From Bolinopsis microptera (lineage: Eukaryota > Ctenophora > Tentaculata > Lobata > Bolinopsidae): a DNA stretch of 64,000 nt. The notes below the pieces were generated by a model. That model searched no databases and was not told the origin of the DNA. It saw nothing but the letters and a program-made list of their open reading frames with translations. Position numbers and translations under genes: made by a program. The stretch spans positions 844,312-908,311 of the forward strand of contig NC_087084.1 of assembly GCF_026151205.1 (NCBI RefSeq). The letters are read 5' to 3'. Each line of letters starts with the position of its first letter. Positions within the stretch are counted from its first letter, which is position 1. Below, one piece after another: positions 43,921-55,600 of this stretch.

Positions 43921-44111
43921 ATTATTACTCATGCTCTGCTTTATCCCATTCTCCCTCACTCATTAAGGGGGCCGGGGGGGGGGGGGGGGCTCATTAAGAT
44001 CGTACCATTATTTTTTACATCAACTTTTACGTTTTCCACTGTTCGACTCAAAGATTACAATATTATCAAAAACTAAAATGTTCACAAATAAAGAGGTTGA
44101 CAAATTAAACA

Positions 44112-45420
44112 AATTATAATAACTAGCAGGAACCCGTATAATATAACCCTAAACGGTGTCAAGACTCAAAATACTAAAATAAATATTACCTATTTAATTG
44201 GCGTTTTTGACACCACTTGGGGGTCCAAATTTTCGGTTCTAAAATCATTATTCCTTGGCCAATTTTTTATTTTTTCATGCTGATTTGAAGGCCATTAAAG
44301 CATTTGACCCAGCCAAAAAAGTTCCAGTTGTATATCTTTTACGGTTTATGCGGAAAGTCGTTAGTCGCGTTAAAGTTGATGCCGTGGTGTCAGTAAAATG
44401 GCACAGATATATATATATCGTCTCGCTTTATATATAGTAAGATTACAATAATAATTAATAAAATCACTGACTAAAACTTCTAATTAAAATGATACTTGGT
44501 ACGCTCGCCCATTTTCACTGGTCAGTCTGAACTTCGGTTTAGCACGTTGTACACTTATTCACCTAAGTTTCCGAATTTTTTCAGTTTAGCAGAGTTAGTA
44601 CCCGTGTTTCAATAAAATCAAAAGATATCAGGGGAGTTCTTTAATAATGTTATGGTCATCTAGAATACCGAACTTCCTGAAAACGTTATCATATTTCCTC
44701 AGACAACGTTTAATGCCTTTAATCAGTCTATCACGGCTATATCCTCTATCAATTAGAATTTTGAATATTTTGTGAAGATGGGAGGTAAAGATATCCAATC
44801 TAGTGCAAACATTACCATATCTAAGAACTTGACTTGAAAAAACGTTGTAGCCAACCTCGGTTGGGATGTTACTGTGAGGAAATGTAAGGGATACAACATG
44901 AAAATTAAAATCATCAGTTTTGTTATACACTGATATTTCTAGTCCTTCTGTGGAAATATTAATATTTAATCAAGGTAGGTATTTGTTGGTGACAAACGGA
45001 TTTGAGCCATTCTCAAAGTAGGCTTTGACAATAGCATATGTTTGAAGAGCCTTACTGATAGTAATAGTTATACTTAAAACAAAATTTGCTAAAATTTTAG
45101 CAGGAAACCCCGTAAAATAAAAACCTCTAAAGGGGTGGTCAAGACTAAACCCAGCCAAAAATTTTTAACTTTTTAAATTTTCGCGTTTTTGACACCCTTG
45201 GGGTTTTTCCAAAAAATTTTGGGGGCCTCAAAAAATCAAAATTTCTTGGCCAATTTTTTTTTTTTTCCCATGCTAAAATTGGGGGCCCCAAAAAAGGGGC
45301 CTTTGCCCCCAGCCCAAAAAAGGGTTTCAGTTGTATTTCTTTTTGGGTTTTTTTCGGGGAAATTTTCGTTTTTAAAAGTTGATCCCCGTGGTGTTTTTTA
45401 ATAATGGAACGGATAATTTT
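44112..45420 (-). mobile_element. Penelope-like retroelement remnant flanked by LTR-like direct repeats
   Basis: A segment of about 315 bp at 44112-44440 (CAGGAACCCGTATAATATAA ... CTTGGCCAATTTTTTATTTT ... GTTCCAGTTGTATATCTTTT) recurs, in low-quality form, at about 45088-45420. Between them lies the ORF described below. Direct LTR-like repeats around a truncated ORF are the usual form of Penelope-like elements. The insertion is absent from the matching place near 12015 in the first copy. Confidence 0.6.
44628..44930 (-). pseudogene. C-terminal fragment of a retroelement reverse-transcriptase protein
   Basis: The 100-codon fragment includes DDFNFHVVSLTFPHSNIPTE, VLRYGNVCTRLDIFTSHLHK and GYSRDRLIKGIKRCLRKYDN. 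The DDFNF-x-V-V-x-x-x-F-x-x-SNIP...Y-x-V(F/Y)-x-SQ-(L/V)-x-RY...R-x-x-L-x-x-x-(L/I)-(K/R) pattern is common at the end of RT proteins in invertebrate repeats; Penelope-like is my best guess. The N-terminal catalytic part is missing. Confidence 0.6.
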
Positions 45421-46204
45421 TTTAATCGTCTGCTTTTTTTATATATTTTGTTTGGGGGGGTTTTTTAAGGGGGCGTTACAAAATAAACCCCATTTTTTTA
45501 AAACCCTTATTTTTTTTAAAACTTTTAAAATTTTTAAAAACTTTAAACCCCTTTTCCCAAAAAAATTAAACCCAGGCTGATCACTTTTTTTTTCCATTTT
45601 TTAAAAAAACAATGATTCCTTGTACATAAAAAACCCTTAAATTTAAAAAATAATTTTGGACCCTTTTGGAAAAAATTTTAAAATTCCCCAAACCCCCAAA
45701 AAAAAAAAAGGGAAAAAACCCAAAAAGATAGGTTTTTTAAGGGTTGTAATTGCTTTAAAAAAAGAAAGAAATTAAAAATAACTTATTTAAAAATGCCTTT
45801 TTATTTTTAACGTAGATTAAAAGTGTAAAACAAAGTTTTTGTAGTTTTCAACAACAGTGTTAGAAAGGGGTTAAAAACAAATTTGTTTTTAACCCCCACT
45901 AAAATTAAATAGTTCCTGAGATCATTTTTCGAAATTAACCCCACTTTGAGCAAATTTATTTTAAACCAAAACTACCCCCTAAAAATTTGGGTACCTTTTT
46001 AATCAGGACAAAAAAATTGCGATCAGGGTGTTTCATTGACACACGGGGGTTGTAAAGACTAATAAACGTGTTTTGGGTCAGGGACACCCCGGTGTGTTGT
46101 CATGCCGATCACGTGGGGTTTTCTTTTATCCCCCCCGGGGGTTGTTGCCCTGCCCAAAAAAAGTGTGTTGTCAGGCCCCCCCACGTGATGACGGGGTTTT
46201 TCAT

Positions 46205-46300
46205 TGTAAGAAGTGTTAACCCTGAGAAGGAGGGGAAAAAGGGAATCCAAACTGCCTACCCCCCCTTGGCCCTTTTGGGTTTAAGGGGGTTTTTTAAGGT
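46205..46300 (-). pseudogene. Damaged copy of nested-gene exon 8
   Basis: It aligns with 12893-12993 through TTGTAAG, AGTGTTAA/AGTGTGAA, CTGAGAAGGAGG and ACTGCC/ACTGCG. Indels destroy the frame. Given the sequence quality here, an intact second copy cannot be excluded. Confidence 0.55.
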
Positions 46301-46544
46301 AAACTAAAAGGAGGGGGGGGGGTTTTAAAGGAAAACCTATGGGGGCCGGGGGGGGGGGGGGGGGGGGGGGAAAAACCTCAAAAGGGCCCAAAACCTTTTT
46401 CCACGACTTTGTTTTTTAAATTTTTCCCAATTTATTTGTACTTTGGGAAAACGGGGAGTCCCGTGGGAAAAGGACGTGACTTTGGTTGAAAACCGGGACG
46501 CCCGGGAAATTTGGGTTTTTGGAAATCATTTTAACCACCCGGGA

Positions 46545-46630
46545 AAAGGGGATGACCCCGGGCCCCCTGGACAGGGGGGGTTAAAATTTTTTTGGGGGCC
46601 GGGTCGCGGGAATTTTGTGCTGGACATATG
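46545..46630 (-). pseudogene. Damaged copy of nested-gene exon 7
   Basis: It aligns with 13099-13176 through GATGACCCCGGGCCCCCTGG against GATGATCCTGCCCCTGG. It is followed by the TGGACATATGG flank that carries the acceptor region in the first copy (TGGGCATATGG). The frame is lost. Confidence 0.55.
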
Positions 46631-46675
46631 GGGCAGTGTGGGCATCTACCCGGAAGTTAAAAGGTTCACAGCCGG

Positions 46676-49600
46676 GAAAGGGAGGGTTATTAGGGGGGGG
46701 GGGGGGGGGGGGGTTACCAGGTTCACGCCTGGAGGGGGGGGTTTTTAGGGGGGTTCCCGGGTTTCCCCGGGCCTTGGAGGGGGGGTTTAATTGGGGGGGG
46801 GTTCCCCCCGGTTTTCCACCCGGGGGGGGGATTTTTAGGGGGGGTTACCGGGGTTAACAGCCTGGAGGGAGGTTTATTGGGGGGGGTTCCCCCGGGTTCA
46901 CACCCTGGAGGGGGGGATTTTTTGGGGGGGTTCCCAGGTTCACACCCTGGAGGGAGGGTTTTAGGGAGGTTCCCAAGGTTCACGTGGGGGGGAGGGATTT
47001 TTTGGGGGAGGTTACCGGTTTTTCCCCGGGCCTGGAGGGGGGGGTTTATTGGGAAAGGTTACCAGGTTCACAGCCTGGAGGGAGGGTTTTAAATTTGGGG
47101 GGGGTTTCCCGGTTTTCCGGCCGGGGAGGGAGGGTTATTTGGGGGGGTTACCGGGTTTTCCACCTGGAGGGAGGGGATTTTGGGGAGGGTTCCCAGGTTC
47201 CCCGCCTGGAGGGGGAAATTATCAGGGGAATTTAAACCAGGTTAACAGCCTGGGGGGAGGGTTATTAGGGGGGGTTTTACCAGGTTCACGGGCCTGGGGG
47301 GAAAGGGAAATTTTGGGGGGGGAGGTTACCGGTTCCCCACCCGGGGGGGGGGGTTTTAGGGGGTTACCAGGTTCCCCGCCGGGGAGGGGGGGGCTATTGG
47401 GGGGGGGGTTACCAGGTTCAACAGCCTGGAGGGAGGGATTTTTAAGGGGGTTCCCGGGTTTTCCCCTTTCTGGAGGGAGGGATTTTTTTTTGGGCGGGTT
47501 TACCGGGTTTTAACAGCCTGGGGGGCGGGTTTTTTTGGGGGTTTTTACTAGGTTCCACCCTTTGGGGGGGGGGGGATTTTGGGGGGGGTTCCCGGGGTTA
47601 AACCGCCTGGGGGGGGGGAAAAATTAGGGGGGGGTTTTTCCCCGGTTTAAAACTTTTTGGGAGGGAGGGAATTAGGGGGAGGTTCCCAAAGGTTCACCCC
47701 GGATGGGGGATTATTGGGGGGGGGTTTATGGGTTTCCCCCAGCCTGGAGGGGGGAATTAGGGGGGTTACAGGTTCCCCACCCGGGGAGGGAGGGATTTTT
47801 TAGGGGGGGTTCCGGTTTACCTTTGGGAGGGAGGGATTTTTTGGGGGGTTTTCCCGGGTTTCCCAACAGTCGGGAAAGGGAGGGATTAGGGGGGTTCCCC
47901 CAGAAAACCAGTGGGGGGGAGGGGGTTTTTAGGGGGGTTCCAGGTTAAACACCCTGGGGGGGAGGGATTAAATTAGGGGGGTTCCAGGTTTTCCACCCGG
48001 GAAAGGGGGGGGTTTAATTGGGGGGGGTTTTCAGGTTTCACAGCCGGAGGGGAGGGTTTTTTGGGGGGTTCCCCGGTTTCCCAACACCCGGGGGGGGGGA
48101 TTATTAGGGGGGGTTACTGGTTACAGTTGGAGGGGGGGCTTAATTAGGGGGGGGGGGGTTACCAGGTTAAACACCCCTGGGGGGAGGGAAATTTTAGGGG
48201 GGTTCCCGGGGGTTCCCCACCCGGGGAGGGAGGGTTATTAGGGGGTTTTTCCGGGTTTTCCAGCCTGGGGGAAAGGGTTAAATTGGGGGGGTTTCCCCCG
48301 GTTCACAGCCTGGGGGAGGGTTTAAATTAGGGGCGCCCCCCGGTTTCCCAAAGGCTGGAGGGAGGGTTTTTGGGGGTACCTGTTACGCCTGGAGGGGGGG
48401 GATTATTGGGGGGGTTTTCCGGGTTTCCCAGCCTGGGGGGAAAGGTTTTATTAGGGGGGTTTTCCCCGGTTCCCCAGCGGGAGGGGGGGAAATTTTTGGG
48501 GGGGTTTACCAGGTTTCCCAGCTGGAGGGAGGGTTTTATTAGGGGGGAAACCCGGGGTTCACGTCTGGGGGGGGGGAAATTTATTAGGGGGGGGGGTTCC
48601 CGGTTTCACGCCTGGAGGGGGGTTAAATTGGGGGGTTTTCCGGTTTTCCACCCTGGAGGGGGTTATTAGGGGGGTTTTCCCAGGTTCACGCTGGGGGGGG
48701 GTTATTGGGGGGGGTTACCGGGTTTTCACAGCCTGGGGGGGAGGGTTAAATTGGGGGGGCGTTTACCGGGTTCACACCCCGGGGAGGGAGGGATTATTAG
48801 GGGGCCCCCCATGTTCACAGCTGGAGGGGGGGGATTTTTGGGGGGGGGTTTTTTAAACCAGGTTCCCCCGCCTGGAGGGAGGGGTTTTTTTGGGGGGGTT
48901 AAACCAGGTTCCACCCCCTTGGAGGGGGGGGTTTTATTGGGGGGGGTTTTCCCATGCCCACACCCTGGAGGGGGGGTTTATTTGGGGGGGGTTAAACCAG
49001 GTTCCCCGCCCCCCCGGGGGCTGGTTTATTAGGGGGGTTACAGGTTCACACCCGGAGGGGGGATTATTAGGGGGTTCCCCAGTTCACCCCTGGGGGGGGT
49101 TTTTGGGGGGTTTTACCAGGTTAAAACACCCCCTGGAGGGGGGAAATTATTAGGGGGTTACCTTGTTCACACCCTGGGGGGGAGGGATTATTGGGGGGGG
49201 TTCCCCGGTTCACGGGCTGGGGGGATGGATTTTTTGGGGGGTTTTTCCCCCGGTTTTCACACCCTGGAGGGGGGGGATTTTGGGGGAACCATTTTCAACT
49301 CGGAGGGGGGGTTTAAAACGGGGGGTTATAGGTTCCCCCACCCTGGAGGGAGGGGATTTTGGGGCGTTTTACCGGGGTTTCCCAACCCCGGGGGGGGGTT
49401 TTTGGGGGGTTTACCATTTTTCCAGCCTGGGGGGAATTTTTATTAGGGGGGTTACCGGGGTTCCCAGCCTGGAGGGGGGTTTTTTAGGGGGTTCCATTTT
49501 TTCACGCCGGGGAGGGGGGTTATTGGGGGGGTTTTCCGGGTTTCCAGCCCTGGAGGGTGGATTATTGGGGGGGTTTCCCGGGTTTTCAAACCCCGGGAAA

Positions 49601-52600
49601 GGGAGGGTTATTAGGGGGGGTTACCAGGTTTTCCACAGCCTGGAGGGGGAAATTATTGGGGGGCGTTACCAGGTTACCCCCTGGAGGGGGGTTTTTAATT
49701 GGGGGGGTTTTTACGGGTTCACACCCTGGGGGGGGGATTATTGGGGGGGTTCCCCAGGTTCACAGGCCTAAAAAGGGGGGGGAAATTATTAGGGGGGGTT
49801 CCCAGGTTCACGGCCTGGAAAGGAAAAGGGATTTTAGGGAGGTTACCAGGTTCAAACCGGGGAGGGGGGTTAAATTAGGGGGTTACCGGGCCCCCACCCC
49901 CTGGGAGGGGGGATTTTTAGGGGGGTTTTACCTGGTTCACAGCCTGGGGGGGGGAATTGGGGGGGGGGGGTTTCCAGGTTTTAAAGCCTGGGGGGGGGGT
50001 TTTATTGGGGGGGTTCCCGGGTTACAGTGGGGGGGGGATTTTTTGGGGGGTTCCCCGGGTTTCACAGCCTGGGGGGGAGGGATTTTTAGGGGGGTTTTCC
50101 CCAGGTTAAACACCCTGGGGGGGGGGAAAATTGGGGGGGGGTTCCCGGTTCCCAGCCGGAGGGGGGGGATTATTGGGGGGGTTACTAGGTTCCACCCTGG
50201 GGGAGGGTTTATTTGGGGGGGTTATTTTTTTAAACCTGGAGGGGGGTTTTTGGGGGGGTTATGGGTTTCCCACGTTGGAGGGGAGGGATTTTGGGGGGGG
50301 GTTATTTGGTTTTCACAGCCTGGGGGGGGATTTTTGGGGGGGGTTACCTGGTTAAAAGCCGGGGAGGGGGGTTTTGGGGGGGGGGGTTTTACCTGGTTCA
50401 CACCCTGGGGGGGGGGGATTATTGGGGGGGTTATTTTGGTTCCCCCACCCGGGAGGGGGGAAAAAATTTTGGGGGGGTTTTATTTGGGTTTCCCCCCAAG
50501 TGGAGGGAGGGATTATTTGGGGGGGTTAAATGGGTTCACGTTGGGGGGGGTTTTTTGGGGGGGTTTACAAAGGTTCCCAGCCGGAGGGAGGGTTTTGGGG
50601 GGTTACCGGTTTTCCCCAGTTGGGGGAGGGTTATTGGGGGGGGTTTACCAGGTTTCCCCCAGTCTGGAGGGAGGGTTTATTAGGGGGGCCCCCGGGTTTC
50701 CCAACCCCTGGGGGGAGGGATTATTGGGGGGGTTACCAGGTTCCCCCACCTGGGGGAAAGGGCTTATTAGGGGGGGGTTCCCCGGTTTCACAGGGGGGGG
50801 AGGGTATTGGGGGGGGTTTAACCCAGGTTCACGTGGAGGGAGGGTTATTGGGGCTTTCCCGGGTTTCCCAAACCCCTGGGGGGAGGGATTTTTTGGGGGG
50901 TTCCATGTTCCACCCGGGGGAGGGAGGGGATTTTTGGGGGGGGTTACCGGGTTTCCCGGGCCTGGAGGGAGGGTTAGGGGGGGGGGTTCCCCAGGTTCAC
51001 GCCTGGGGGAGGGATTTTTTTGGGGGGTTTTACCGGGGTTCACGGGCCTGGGGGGGGGTTTTATTGGGGGGTTAAAAGGTTACACCCTGGGGGAGGGTTT
51101 TTAGGGGGCGTTACCGGGTTTCCACCCCGGAGGGAGGGTTTATTAGGGGGTTACCGGGTTTCACAGCTGGGGGGGGTTATTGGGGGGGTTTCCCGGGTTT
51201 TCACAGCCGGGGGGAGGGATTATTAGGGGGGGGGGGTTACCAGGTTCACCCCCTTTGGGGGGAGGGTTTAAATTGGGGGGGGAAACCGGGTTTTCAAGCC
51301 TGGAGGGAGGGATTTTTGGGGGGGGGTTAGGGGGTTTTCCCACACCCGGGGAGAGGGGTTTATTGGGGGGGGGTTACCTTTTTTCACACCCTGGAGGGGG
51401 GTTTATTGGGGGGTTACCATTTTCCTACCCTTTGGAGGGGGAATTTTTGGGGGGTTCCGGTTTCACAGCCCGGGAGGGGGGGGTTTATTGGGGGGGGTTC
51501 CCGGGTTTTTCACAGCCTGGGGGGGGGCTTTTTAGGGGGGGGTTCCCCGGGGTTCACCCCGGGGGGGAAGGGAAATTTTTGGGGGAAAGGTTACCGGTTC
51601 ACAGTGGGGGGAGGGATTTTGGGGGGGGGTTAAACCAGGTTCACAGTTGGAGGGGGGGGTTTATTAGGGAGGTTCCCCAGGTTACACCCTGGGGGGAGGG
51701 GATTATTGGGGGCCCCGGGGGGGGGGGGGGGGGTTCCCCTTTGGGCGGGGGGGTTTTTATTGGGGGGGGTTAAACCGGTTACCCCCTTTGGGGGGGGGAT
51801 TATTAGGGGGGGTTCCCGGTTCCCCCGGCCTGGAGGGGGGGTTTTATTGGGGAGGGTTCCCCAAGGTTCCCCCAGCCGGGGAGGGGGGAAATTATTGGGG
51901 GGTTTTCCGGGTTTCAAAAACCCTGGAGGGAGGGATTTTTTAGGGGGGTTCCCCGGGTTAAAGGGCCGGGGGGAGGGATTTTTGGGGGGTTAAAAAGGTT
52001 CAAAAGCCTGGGGGGAGGGGTTTTTTGGGGGGGTTTTTTACTGGTTTCACGGGGAGGGGGGGTTTTTATTGGGGGGGGGGTTTACCAGGTTAACCGCTGG
52101 GGGAGGGATTTTTAAAAGGGTGGTTCCCGGGTTTTCCCCTTTTCTGGAGGGGGGGAATTTTTGGGGGGTTTTCCCGGTTCCCACCTGGAGGGAGGGTTAT
52201 TAGGGGGGGGTTTCCCGGTTCCAGCCGGGAAAGGGAGGGATTATTGGGGGGGGTTCCCCAGGTTTCCCCCGTTGGGGGGGGTTTTTAAATTAGGGGGGGG
52301 TTCCCAGGTTACAGTTGGAGGGGGGGTTTATTAGGGGTTTTTCCCCCGGTTTTCCCCCCGGGCCTGGAGGGAGGGATTTTTAGGGGGGTTACCGGGGTTT
52401 CCCACATTTCTGGGGGAAAGGGATTTTTTAGGGAGGTTACCAGGTTCACAGAGGGGGGGGGTTTTTTGGGGGGTTACCGGGTTTTTACACCCTGGAGGGG
52501 GGGAAATTATTAGGGGAGGTTTACCGGGGTTCCCCAGCTGGAGGGGGGGGTTAAAAAGGGGGGTTACCAGGTTCCCACCCTGGAGGGAGGGATTATTGGG

Positions 52601-55600
52601 GGGGTTTAAACGGGTTTTTACACCCTGGGGGGGGGGGGGATTTTAGGGGGGTTACTGGGTTCAAAAGCCTGGGAGGGGGGGATTTTTGGGGGGGGTTCCC
52701 AGGCCCCCCAGCCTGGAGGGGGGGGTTTTAGGGAGGTTACCGGTTCACACCCTGGGGGGAGGGATTATTGGGGGGGTTCCGGGTTTTCCCAGTGGAGGGA
52801 GGGATTTTAGGGGGGTTATGGGTTAACATTTGGGGGGGGGGATTTTAGGGGGTTTTCCCAGGCCCCCAGCTGGGGGGGGGATTTTTAAGGGGGGGTTTTA
52901 CCAGGTTCCACCGGGGGAGGGGGGGAATTATTGGGGGTTTTAAAACCCGGTTTAACACGCCTGGGGGGAGGGGAATTGGGGGGGGTTCCCCAGGTTCCCC
53001 ACCCCTGGGGGGGGGGATTATTAGGGGCCGGGGGGGGGGGGGTTCAACCCTTGGGGGGGGATTATTAGGGGGTTCCCGGGTTCCCCCCGCTGGAGGGGGG
53101 GGATTTTAGGGAAGGTTACCAGGTTCACAGTTGGGGGGGGGGGAATTATTAGGGGCGGGGGGTTTAAACCTTTCGGGGGGGGGGGGGGGGGGGGGTTTAT
53201 TAGGGAGAGGTTACCGGGTTTAAAACCACCCTTTGGAGGGGGGGATTTTTTTGGGGGGGGGTTCCGGCCCGCCGGGAGGGGGGTTTTTTTTTAGGGGGGT
53301 TCCCGGTACCCCTGGAGGGGAGGGGGTTTTGGGGGGGGGTTCCCCGGTTTCCCCGTTGGGGGGGGGGAAAAAAGGGGGGGGTTCCCTGGTTACAGCGGAA
53401 AGGGAGGGATTATTGGGGGGGGGTTACCGGGTTTCACAGTGGGGGGGGGATTTTTTAGGGGGGGTTTTCCCAGGTTCGGGGGAGGGGGGGTTTAATTTTT
53501 AGGGGGGTTCCCCCGGTTTCCCCCAGTTGGGGGAGGGTTAAATTAGGGGGGGTTCCCAGGTTCACACCCTTGGAGGGAGGGATTTTTAGGGGGTTTGGGG
53601 GGGGGGGGGGGGGGGGGTTCAGGGGGGCTGGGGGGGAGGGATTATTAGGGGGGGGGTTCCCGGGTTCACACCCTGGGGGGGGTTTTTAGGGGGGTTACCA
53701 GGTTCACGCTGGGGGGAGGGTTTTTAGGGGGGTTTTTCCCGGGTTCACAGCCTGGAGGGAGGGATTTTGGGGGGGGGGTTAAAGGGGTTCCGCCTGGGGG
53801 GGAGGGATTATTGGGGGGTTCCCAGGTTCACAGCATGGAGGGAGGGTTTTGGGGGGGTTTTTCCCAGGTTCACACCCTGGAGGAGGGATTGTTAGGGGGG
53901 TTTAACGGTTTCCCAACACCCTGGGGGGGGAAATTTTGGGGGGGTTTCCCCGGTTCAAAACCCTGGAGGGGGGAATTATTAGGGGGGGTTACCGGGTTTC
54001 CCCGTTGGGGGGGGATTATTGGGGGGTTTTTCCCGGGTTTTCCCCCGCCGGGGGGGGGATTTTTTTGGGGGGGGGTTAAACCAAAAGGGTCCCCCCTGGG
54101 GGTGGGATTTTTTAGGGGGGTTACCCGGTTTCCCCCCGATGGAGGGGGTTTTTTATTGGGGGGGGTTTTCCCCTTTTTCCCCAGTTTTGGAGGGGGGGGT
54201 TATTGGGGGGGTTTAAACCGGGGGTTTCCCACACCCGGAGGGAGGGTTTATTAGGGGGGGTTTTCCCAGGTTCCCCCTTTGGGAAAGGGGGGAAATTATT
54301 TTAGGTTCCAGGTTAAACCCCCTTAGAGGGAGGATTTTGGGGAAAGGGTTTCTGGTTTAACGGGGCCGGGGGAGGGTTTTTTGGGGAGGTTCCGGGTTTC
54401 CACCCCCTGGAGGGAGGGGTTTTTGGGGGGGTTTTACCGGTTCACAGCCTGGGGGGAAGGGATTTTAGGGGGGTTACCAGGTTCACCTGGGGGGGGATTT
54501 TTTAGGGGGTTTACTGGGGTTTTCCCCGGCCGGGGAGGGAGGGTTAATTGGGGGGTTTACCAGGTTCCCCACCCGGGGGGGGGGGTTTATTGGGGTTCCC
54601 CGGTTACCCCCTGGAGGGAGGGATTTTTGGGGGGGCCCAGGTTAAAGGGCCTGGGGGGGGGTTTAATTTGGGGGGCCCCCCGGTTTCCAGTTGGGGGGGG
54701 GGGGGTTTTTAAGGGGGGTTCCCGGTTCACACCCGGGAGGGAGGGTTTTTAGGGGGGGGTTCCCGGGTTTTCCACCCCCGGGGGAAAGGGATTTTAGGGG
54801 GGTTCCCGGTTCACGCCTGGGGGGGGTTTTTTTTGGGGGGGGGTTTTACCGGGTTTTAAACGGGCCTGGAGGAATTTTTGGGGGCCCGTTGGGGGGGTTA
54901 CAGCCCTGGGGGGGGGATTTTTTGGGGGGGTTACAGGTTAAAGCCAGGAGGGGGGGTTTTAATTAGGGGGGTTACCGGGTTCCCATTTGGGGGGGGGGGG
55001 GTTTTTGGGGCGGGGGGTTTCACGTTGGGGGGGGGGGGGGTTTTTTAAAAGGAAAGGGGTTTTACCGGTTCAACCCTGGAGGGGGGAAAAATTGGGGGGG
55101 GTTTTACCGGGTTTCACCCCCGGGGGGGAAAAGGGATTATTGGGGGGTTACCGGGTTCACACCCCCTGGAGGGGGGTTTAAATTGGGGGGGGGTTCCCCC
55201 GGTTCCCCCCTGGGGGAGGGTTTTTGGGGGGGTTAAAGGTTCCAGCCGGGAGGGGGGAAAAATTAGGGGGGATCCAAAATTCACAGCCGGGAGGGGGGGA
55301 TTTTTTAAAAGGGGGGTACCGGTTTTAAAGCCTGGGGGGGGAAAATTTTGGGGGGTTCCCGGGTTTCACAGCTGGGGGGGGTGGAGGTTTTTTTGGGGGG
55401 GGGGAAAAACCGGGGGGTTCACGGAAAGGGGGGGGGGATTTTTGGGGGGGGACCAGGTTCCCCAACCCCTGGGGGGGAAGGGGTTTATTGGGGGGTTTCC
55501 CCGGGTTTCCCCAGGGGGGAGGGATTATTAGGGGGGGGGGGTTTTCCCGTCTGGAGGGAGGGATTTTAAAGGGGGGTTCCGGGTTTACGTGGGGGGAGGG

